The position numbers and the translations under genes were made by a program. The notes below the pieces were generated by a model. The model saw only the letters and a list, made by a program, of their open reading frames with translations. It searched no databases and had not been told where the DNA came from. Shown one piece after another: positions 58,502-64,000 of a stretch of 64,000 bases of DNA (position 1 is the stretch's first letter; each line of letters starts with the position of its first letter). Where the stretch lies: NCBI RefSeq assembly GCF_004683905.1, contig NZ_CP038438.1:2790001-2854000 (forward strand), written 5' to 3'. This DNA is from Pseudomonas fluorescens (GTDB taxonomy: Bacteria; Pseudomonadota; Gammaproteobacteria; Pseudomonadales; Pseudomonadaceae).

Positions 58502-59227
58502 ATGGACTACGGATTCAGGTCGCGCAACGGCCAGAACTTCTTTCAGGTCGATAGCGAAAACAAAGTGCTTAACGTGGCGGCTTCCGGCACCTATACCATC
58601 GGAAAGCCAGCGACGGCGCCCGTAACGATCACGCAAGCAGTCATCACTTACCCGTCACCGATAACGACGGCCGAGCCGCCGCAAGTTTTTCTGAACCCAA
58701 ATAACCAAGGCATGTACCACTCGCTGGTGCAAATGGGTGGGCCAGGCAATTGGACCGGCTTCTATTTCAGGCTTCATCTGATGTCGCCGTTCAATAGCTC
58801 CGATTGCAGTGGGCGCTGGTTGGTCGCAACGTTCCGTTCGACTTCGCCGCCCAACGAATACGACCTGCGCCTGCGCAACGCGGCTGGCGAACAAATCTTT
58901 GTGGGGGCGGACAATCTTCTGGTGATGACCGGCCTGCCGATCAACGAAGGCTGGTCGCTCGATAATCTCGGCGGTGAGGTCTCTGGGATCTACTGGAGCG
59001 GATGCCAGATGCCTTGGACGGGGTCTTACGATGACTATTTTTTAGCATCCACGTTACTTGGCGGAAAAATCTACAACGGCAACACCACACTGCAGACGCC
59101 ATGCGGTTTTCATGCGGGCGTTCGTTCGACGCTAAACGGCTACGTGGGAGCCATGGTGAGCTCGGAAGGCGGAACGGCCAAAAACGGGCGAACCACATTT
59201 GCGGCCAAGCCCATGCGGCCGCTGTGA
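58502..59227 (+). CDS. putative tail protein
   Basis: 241 residues beginning MDYGFRSRNGQNFFQVDSEN, like the paralogue-like start of the preceding gene (MDY-G-R). Beta-rich with FLNPNNQGMYHSLVQMGGPG and NGRTTFAAKPMRPL. Probably a tail-tip decoration. AGGAGGAG upstream; followed by a terminator. Confidence 0.55.
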   Translation: MDYGFRSRNGQNFFQVDSENKVLNVAASGTYTIGKPATAPVTITQAVITYPSPITTAEPPQVFLNPNNQGMYHSLVQMGGPGNWTGFYFRLHLMSPFNSSDCSGRWLVATFRSTSPPNEYDLRLRNAAGEQIFVGADNLLVMTGLPINEGWSLDNLGGEVSGIYWSGCQMPWTGSYDDYFLASTLLGGKIYNGNTTLQTPCGFHAGVRSTLNGYVGAMVSSEGGTAKNGRTTFAAKPMRPL

Positions 59228-59246
59228 TTTAGCCGCAAACCATTAG

Positions 59247-59267
59247 CCCGCCGAGCGCGGGTTTTTT
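59247..59267 (+). terminator. intrinsic terminator
   Basis: CCCGC CGAGC GCGGG followed by six T, before the tail fibre gene. Confidence 0.8.
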
Positions 59268-59291
59268 ATTGACCAAATTTAAGGACATTCC

Positions 59292-60701
59292 ATGCCCTGG
59301 CTCAGAGGTGGAACCGTCGCGGTCACCAATGGATCAACGACCGTCATTGGCACGAATGCAGACTTTGCAGCGAACTCCCGGATCGGTGACGCCTTCATCG
59401 GCCCCGATGGGAGCAGCTATGAGATCGGCAACGTTGCGAGCGCGGCAGTAATTTCGATCATTCCGGCTTACAAGGGACCAACAGCCAGTGGTGTCGCCTA
59501 CGCGATCATGCCAGTGCATGGCTATCCCAAGGCTCTGGCCGACTCGTTCAATAGCATCAATCGTCAGTGGGGATCAAAGCTTGAGGCGCTCGGGACAACC
59601 GGTAACTACGACACCCTGCCTCCCGGCAAAGGAGGTACAGGTATAACCGACCTGTCGGTTTTCATTCAAGGCATGCTCAATGATGCAGATGATGCTGCGG
59701 CTCGGGCTACGCTCGGCGCGGCAAAGTCTGGGGCAAACAACGACATCACCGCGCTAACTGCACTAACCGCTGCCATCCCTGTTTCGATGGGCGGTACGGG
59801 TGGGAAAACGCAGCCGGATGCTCGCGCGGGGCTTGGGCTCGGTAGTTCGTCGGTCAAAAACACGGGCACGTCTGGTGATAGCGTGCCGTTGTTGAATGCT
59901 GCGAACACTTGGTCTGCGCCTCAAGTCATGAGCAATGGCACGGTAGTTGGTGCAACAGGAGTTGTACCTGGATCCGCTGTTTTTCAAGTCATTTCATCGC
60001 AAGGTCGCATAATTCTCACGCAGGGAACCGGTCTGAATTCTATTCAGTCCGTGAACGCAGCCAACAGCGGCTACCTTCCTCTCAACGTGGTGTGCACGAA
60101 CTTCTACAACGACATTGATAACAGCGCGAACCTGGGTAATGGCTCAAAGCGCTGGGCTACTGTCTTTGCTGCATCAGGGACAATCAACACCTCTGACGCT
60201 CGAGAGAAGACCGCGGTTGCGGAAATGTCGCAAGCGGAAATCAACACAGCCATGGCGCTTGCAAAAGAGATCGGCGTTTACAGGTGGTTGGACGCAGTCG
60301 CCAATAAAGGCGATGAGGCGAGACTTCATATAGGCCTTACGGTGCAGCGTGTCATAGAGGTCATGGAGTCATTCGGTCTTGAGCCTCTGAAATACGCCTT
60401 TGTGTGCCATGACGAATGGCCCGCGATTGAGGAGCAAGGCTACGAGTCCATAAAAGGGAATATCTACTCACTCGGCGAGCGCATATACACGGATGTCGAG
60501 ATTTCGATGTTTGACCAGTACAGAGAATACCCAGCAACCTTTACCTGGGAGGAAACCTCACGCGAATACGTTGTGACGCAAAAATCCGTTCCGGCCGGTG
60601 ACCGTTATGGATTCCGATACGATCAACTCGCCCTGTTTATCGCTCGAGGACAGGAAGAGCGAATCGCAAGGCTGGAAGCCCTGATCAGTCCGATTGAATG
60701 A
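59292..60701 (+). CDS. tail fibre with C-terminal S74 intramolecular chaperone
   Basis: 469 residues. N-terminal part (VTNGSTTVIGTNADFAANSR) anchors to the tail; repeats with PPGKGGTGITDLSVFIQGML and PVSMGGTGGKTQPDARAGLG are common in fibres. The C-terminus has NTSDAREKTAVAEM and the Peptidase_S74 core, which folds the trimer and then self-cleaves at the Ser of TSDAR. Determines adsorption. Confidence 0.87.
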   Translation: MPWLRGGTVAVTNGSTTVIGTNADFAANSRIGDAFIGPDGSSYEIGNVASAAVISIIPAYKGPTASGVAYAIMPVHGYPKALADSFNSINRQWGSKLEALGTTGNYDTLPPGKGGTGITDLSVFIQGMLNDADDAAARATLGAAKSGANNDITALTALTAAIPVSMGGTGGKTQPDARAGLGLGSSSVKNTGTSGDSVPLLNAANTWSAPQVMSNGTVVGATGVVPGSAVFQVISSQGRIILTQGTGLNSIQSVNAANSGYLPLNVVCTNFYNDIDNSANLGNGSKRWATVFAASGTINTSDAREKTAVAEMSQAEINTAMALAKEIGVYRWLDAVANKGDEARLHIGLTVQRVIEVMESFGLEPLKYAFVCHDEWPAIEEQGYESIKGNIYSLGERIYTDVEISMFDQYREYPATFTWEETSREYVVTQKSVPAGDRYGFRYDQLALFIARGQEERIARLEALISPIE

Positions 60702-60720
60702 GCCAAAGAAACGACTGAAA

Positions 60721-60745
60721 CCCGCCAGTGAGCGGGTATTTTTTT
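60721..60745 (+). terminator. intrinsic terminator
   Basis: CCCGC CAGTGA GCGGG with ATTTTTTT after it, between fibre and endolysin genes. Confidence 0.75.
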
Positions 60746-60760
60746 GCCCGGAGAAAAGTA

Positions 60761-61183
60761 ATGACTGCAATCGATAAAGACCGTGACATCCTTGCCCGCA
60801 CCTTGTGGGGCGAGGCTCGCGGCGAGGGTACGGCCGGCCAGATCGCCGTAGCCTGGACGATCCGCAACCGCGTGTTCGACGGAAAGACCAATTCGTGGTG
60901 GGGGGAGGGCTATGCCGGCGTCTGCCAGAAACCGTACCAGTTCAGCTGCTGGAACAAGACCGACCCAAACTATCAGTTCCTGATTGGCGTGAAGGAAATC
61001 CCGTTCCGCGAGCTGGCGCAATGTCGAATCGCTGCGGACCAGGTGATCGACGGGAAGGTGTCTGATCCTACCGGCGGGGCCACGCATTACTACGCCACCA
61101 GCATCAAGGCGCCGGCCTGGGCGTCGAAGGCCCAGCAGACTCTCAAGTTGGGCGGTCACGTCTTCTTCAAGGATGTGCCGTGA
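60761..61183 (+). CDS. endolysin, SleB-type cell wall hydrolase
   Basis: 140 residues from MTAIDKDRDILARTLWGEAR; GGAG upstream. Catalytic Glu in WGEARGEGTAGQIAVAWTIR, then NRVFDGKTNSWWGEGYAGVC, QFSCWNKTDPNY, and GGATHYYATSIKAPAWA. Hydrolase_2/SleB domain that cleaves peptidoglycan glycan strands. No signal peptide, so release needs the distant holin. TGATG overlap with Rz. Confidence 0.88.
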   Translation: MTAIDKDRDILARTLWGEARGEGTAGQIAVAWTIRNRVFDGKTNSWWGEGYAGVCQKPYQFSCWNKTDPNYQFLIGVKEIPFRELAQCRIAADQVIDGKVSDPTGGATHYYATSIKAPAWASKAQQTLKLGGHVFFKDVP

Positions 61184-61701
61184 TGCTCGTTCCGTGGAAA
61201 ACGGTGGTCGCGCTGGGGCTGGTGCTGATCGGCGCCGGCAGCGCCTGGCAGTTTCAGGACTGGCGCTATGGCAAGCAGTTGGCCGAGCAAGCCCAGCAGC
61301 ACGCCGAAACCCTCAATCAACTGACCCAGGCCGCCGCCGCCACGCAGCGGGCCGAGCAGGACAAGCGTCTCGCGCTCGAGCAGCGGCTGGCGGCCAGCGA
61401 GCAAACCCACTTCGAGAAAATGACCGATGCTCAAAAGAACCAAGATCGCCTGCGCGATCGCCTTGCCACTTCTGATCTCCGGCTGTCAGTCCTCCTCGAC
61501 TCAACTCACGCTACCAAAGGCCGTGGTGTGCCAGCCACCGCCGGCGCCGGCGGCGTGGATCATGCAGCAGTACGCGCCCGACTTGACCCGGCGCATGCTC
61601 AACGAATTATCGCCATCACCGACATCGGCGACCGCGGATTGATCGCGCTGCAGGCGTGTCAGGCCTACGTGAAAGCTGCGGTCTCTTTGCGTTCCCAGTG
61701 A
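61183..61701 (+). CDS. Rz-like inner-membrane spanin
   Basis: 172 residues from MLVPWKTVVALGLVLIGAGS, one N-terminal transmembrane segment, then a periplasmic coiled coil (AEQAQQHAETLNQLTQAAAA). Overlaps the endolysin stop. It contains the Rz1 gene in another frame. The pair fuses inner and outer membranes at the end of lysis. Confidence 0.82.
   Translation: MLVPWKTVVALGLVLIGAGSAWQFQDWRYGKQLAEQAQQHAETLNQLTQAAAATQRAEQDKRLALEQRLAASEQTHFEKMTDAQKNQDRLRDRLATSDLRLSVLLDSTHATKGRGVPATAGAGGVDHAAVRARLDPAHAQRIIAITDIGDRGLIALQACQAYVKAAVSLRSQ
61427..61642 (+). CDS. Rz1-like outer-membrane spanin lipoprotein, nested in Rz
   Basis: 71 residues, MLKRTKIACAIALPLLISGC with lipobox ISGC, then a short proline-containing mature part (CQPPPAPAAWI). 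Encoded entirely inside the Rz gene in the +1 frame, the classical lambda arrangement. Confidence comes from the lipobox and position. Confidence 0.85.
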   Translation: MLKRTKIACAIALPLLISGCQSSSTQLTLPKAVVCQPPPAPAAWIMQQYAPDLTRRMLNELSPSPTSATAD

Positions 61702-61796
61702 GCCAGTTCTAATCAGATAAGTATGTTTAAATTTGACGAGACTTGGCAAACGCAAAACAGTACCATGCTGGCGTTAAAATGCCTGGAGCTATGTGC

Positions 61797-63752
61797 ATGA
61801 CGTCTGTTTCGCATTCAAAGGATAGTAAAGTGTCGACGACTTTACAGTTAAATAACTATAGGCCGGACATAGACGGACTTCGTGCAATAGCGGTCATCTC
61901 CGTTATTCTTTACCACTTCAAAATTCAATTATTTTCTGGTGGCTTTGTTGGTGTTGATATTTTCTTTGTGATAAGTGGTTACTTGATCACCAAGGGGATA
62001 CTTGATAAAAATAGCAAAGGCACATTTGAATTCTCAGATTTTTATTTTAGAAGAGTTCGGCGCTTGATACCTGCGCTATTGGTCACAATCGTAGCATCCT
62101 ACATTGCATCATTTGTTCTCTTTTCGCCCGCAGATTTCAAACAAATGTCAGGGTCTACCCTGTACGCCCTTAGCGGAGTGTCAAATGTCTTCTTTTGGAT
62201 GGAGAGCGGATATTTTGACACGTCTTCCATTGTTAAACCACTGCTACACACTTGGTCTCTCAGTGTAGAAATACAGTTCTACATAATTTGGCCTATCGTG
62301 TTTTATCTTATAGCGAAGGCCGGTAAGGTAAAGTTACTCGCAACTTGCTTATGCGTTGTTGCTGGTTGTGCGGCCGCGGTGATTTATTTAGATAAGGATT
62401 CGTCTGGGGCTTTTTTCTTGACCCCTTTCAGGATTCATGAGTTTTTATTTGGAGCTATAGTTGTATTGGTAGAGCGTTTCCGAATTAATAAGTTCTTGAA
62501 TGGCTTGGCGTATTTGTTTGGTCTTGTTGTAATACTGTATTCAATGATGTTTTTCGATATTAGGGCTACTAAGTTTCCGGGATATGCAGCATTGCTCCCG
62601 GTACTAGGTGCGTCATTGATGATCTATGCTGGTAATAGCACAGGGTTTTCTGCGCCGCTTAGATCTTGGCTGGCTACGAAAATTGGTGAGATAAGTTACT
62701 CGCTGTATCTTGTGCACTGGCCTATTTACGTTTTTGTAAGTTATATCTTTTTTGAAAGAATTACTCCGCTCGGGGTTGTTGGACTGCTCATCGCAACTTT
62801 CATTTTTGCTTTTGCTCTTTATGCTTTAATCGAAAAGCCATTTAGGAGTCCGGCCAATTCAAGGTTAAGTGGGGCGGAGTTCAGCTTGGCAACTTTGGGA
62901 GTTGCAGCATTAGTTATGGTTGTTTCGTCGAGTAGCTGGGCAATGAACGGCTGGGATTGGCGACTGCCTGCTTCAATTAGGAATATAGCTAAAATTGACC
63001 ATGATGAGCTCGATAAATATGTTTGGAGGCGTCAAGATGCGTTCAATTTGAGGGGCGGCTTTGATTCGGAATCTGGTAAAGAAAAGGTTCTAGTAATAGG
63101 TGACTCGCAAGCGGCTGACCTTGTTAATATGCTTGCAGAGGGCGGTCATGCTGAAAAAATGGACATTGTTGCGAGGTCTTTATTCACCAATTGCAGTACT
63201 TTCTATCTTGAACCTGGTGAAGAAAATAATTTCTTTACCAAGGTTAATATTATGACCATACAAAGTCCTGAGCTTATTGAGCCATGTAAACTTCAAATGG
63301 CTCGTGTTCTGGACGCAAAGCTTCTCGATCAGGCCGATCGAGTGTATATAGCTTTTCGCTGGAATCCAGAAGCTATTAGCTATAACGAAAAAGCGATCGC
63401 TAAAATCGTATCGATGACAAAAGCAAAGGTATACGTATTCGGACGTAAAAACTTACTAAAAAGTAGTATTGAATTAGTCACCGCGCTTGGTCGCACCTCC
63501 GGAATTGACCATTTTGCCGCTAAATTTAAGAGCGACGAAACTAAGTCTCTAAATGAGCGATTGGCTGCCGCGAGAAATGTTAACTTTGTAGACCTCATGA
63601 AAATAACTTGTCCAAAAAAGACAAGTTGCGCCGTCTTGAGCCCAAATGAGACTGCCATATTTTTCGATCCATCCCACCTCTCAAAGGATGGGGCGGCATA
63701 TTTTGGTAAGTCCATCGCCGCGCTAATAGACTCCTCTAGTCTAAATAATTAG
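61797..63752 (+). CDS. acyltransferase-3 / SGNH O-antigen acylase (lysogenic conversion)
   Basis: 651 residues from MTSVSHSKDSKV; GGAG lies 8 bases upstream, so the Met codons between 61743 and 61791 are less likely. N-terminal Acyl_transf_3: YRPDIDGLRAIAVISVILYH, VDIFFVISGYLITKGIL, RRVRRLIPAL, LHTWSLSVEIQFYIIWPIVF and about ten membrane helices. C-terminal periplasmic SGNH domain with VIGDSQAADL and DPSHLSKDG. Such enzymes acylate O-antigen sugars. Markedly A+T-rich versus all other prophage genes; at the prophage end, it is typical cargo altering phage receptor or serotype. Confidence 0.88.
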   Translation: MTSVSHSKDSKVSTTLQLNNYRPDIDGLRAIAVISVILYHFKIQLFSGGFVGVDIFFVISGYLITKGILDKNSKGTFEFSDFYFRRVRRLIPALLVTIVASYIASFVLFSPADFKQMSGSTLYALSGVSNVFFWMESGYFDTSSIVKPLLHTWSLSVEIQFYIIWPIVFYLIAKAGKVKLLATCLCVVAGCAAAVIYLDKDSSGAFFLTPFRIHEFLFGAIVVLVERFRINKFLNGLAYLFGLVVILYSMMFFDIRATKFPGYAALLPVLGASLMIYAGNSTGFSAPLRSWLATKIGEISYSLYLVHWPIYVFVSYIFFERITPLGVVGLLIATFIFAFALYALIEKPFRSPANSRLSGAEFSLATLGVAALVMVVSSSSWAMNGWDWRLPASIRNIAKIDHDELDKYVWRRQDAFNLRGGFDSESGKEKVLVIGDSQAADLVNMLAEGGHAEKMDIVARSLFTNCSTFYLEPGEENNFFTKVNIMTIQSPELIEPCKLQMARVLDAKLLDQADRVYIAFRWNPEAISYNEKAIAKIVSMTKAKVYVFGRKNLLKSSIELVTALGRTSGIDHFAAKFKSDETKSLNERLAAARNVNFVDLMKITCPKKTSCAVLSPNETAIFFDPSHLSKDGAAYFGKSIAALIDSSSLNN

Positions 63753-63800
63753 AGCAATAAAAATCTAAGTCAGCGTGGGTAAATTTCGACGCGGATGAAT

Positions 63801-63882
63801 GCACCAGCGATGCTAAAAAAGGCTGTACATCATTTTTGAAGCTGTACTGGTGCAGCGCTTGAAAACGCTGAACGAGAGCTGA
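63801..63882 (+). pseudogene. frame-shifted relic of the small family at 4984-5223
   Basis: From GATGCT (63809) to TGA the sequence matches 5155-5223 closely, encoding LYIIFEAVLVQRLKTL beside KLYVIFEAALVERLKTL. Two extra bases in the A-run (63815-63820) shift the frame, and an in-frame TAA lies just upstream, so it cannot be translated whole. Only the C-terminal 20-25 residues remain. Confidence 0.6.
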
Positions 63883-64000
63883 TCAATCGACGGATTTTAT
63901 CAGATCCGGGCCCTGATTCCGTACATTCCCCACGGCCCGGTCAACCTTGAACCACTCGAACACCTCTGTGGGCTCGCCCTGGTGCAGCACCATCTGTTCG
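63883..64000 (-). CDS. C-terminal end of an unknown gene, cut by window
   Basis: 39 codons in frame to the window edge, reading QMVLHQGEPTEVFEWFKVD and ending NQGPDLIKSVD. Open and protein-like, immediately converging on the relic. I do not recognise it; its start is beyond 64000, so whether it is host or phage cannot be decided here. Confidence 0.45.
   Translation of the reverse strand, partial: EQMVLHQGEPTEVFEWFKVDRAVGNVRNQGPDLIKSVD

Larger units (their letters stand above)
10334..63752. mobile_element. lambda-like siphovirus prophage
   Basis: Begins inside the tRNA-Ser remnant next to the integrase and carries complete modules: integration, leftward early recombination block, CI/Cro immunity with two operator clusters, O-like replication, nin-like genes, holin, terminase, head, lambda-order tail, endolysin and Rz/Rz1, ending with an acyltransferase cargo gene. 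The right boundary is only estimated: no second tRNA-Ser segment appears before 64000. Structural genes look intact; visible damage is limited to a truncated methyltransferase and a frame-shifted small gene. Confidence 0.85.

Overview
The window is high-GC gamma-proteobacterial chromosome, most probably a Pseudomonas of the fluorescens/putida type. Supporting features are a TonB-dependent siderophore receptor, a CACHE-GGDEF cyclase, degenerate GGCCAAAAGCGGACA-type intergenic repeats and the 3' end of a tRNA-Ser(UGA). Species assignment is inference; no rRNA or marker gene is present.

Layout. (1) 1-5.5 kb is host backbone: a diguanylate cyclase cut by the window start, relics of an AraC regulator and a short-chain dehydrogenase, a siderophore receptor, a GAF protein and small unknown genes. 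(2) 5.5-10.3 kb is host accessory DNA: orphan or immunity-like genes separated by dispersed repeats, an overlapping SseB-like/NADAR pair, then a strong terminator and a 62-nt tRNA-Ser(UGA) fragment. (3) From about 10.33 kb to the acyltransferase ending at 63752 lies a lambda-like temperate siphophage. No reconstituted tRNA-Ser is visible on the right, so attR is probably outside the window or eroded.

Prophage organisation. Integrase and a DUF4224 protein sit at the left end. A leftward early block carries many ATGA-coupled small genes, a truncated N6-adenine methyltransferase, a C5-cytosine methyltransferase, and a YqaJ-type exonuclease with a RecT annealing protein. It appears to start near a distal operator pair at 23922-23957 and to have a long hairpin-rich leader. 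The immunity region holds an S24/LexA-like CI repressor with two genes downstream, an operator array at 25458-25525, and Cro. Rightward genes are a CII-like regulator, a BRO antirepressor, an O-like initiator with five iterons inside its gene (probable ori), NinB-like and NinG proteins, and a gene in the lambda Q position. Late genes are holin, an Acb2 anti-CBASS sponge, metallopeptidase, terminase, portal, head, connector and tail genes in lambda order (tail tube, G/GT with a -1 slippery GGGAAAC, tape measure, M, L, K, I, J), a tail fibre with S74 chaperone, a SleB endolysin, Rz/Rz1, and an O-acyltransferase likely to change the host surface.

Many cargo (moron) genes are inserted, usually on the minus strand or next to their own terminator: membrane proteins, lipoproteins, a secreted triple-repeat protein, and a four-gene inverted cassette between tail genes K and I. 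That cassette (51763-52816) encodes a multi-pass DUF6338-like membrane protein and three overlapping or adjacent 40-58 residue proteins with different N-termini but a shared proline-rich C-terminus. It is the best candidate here for an undescribed system.
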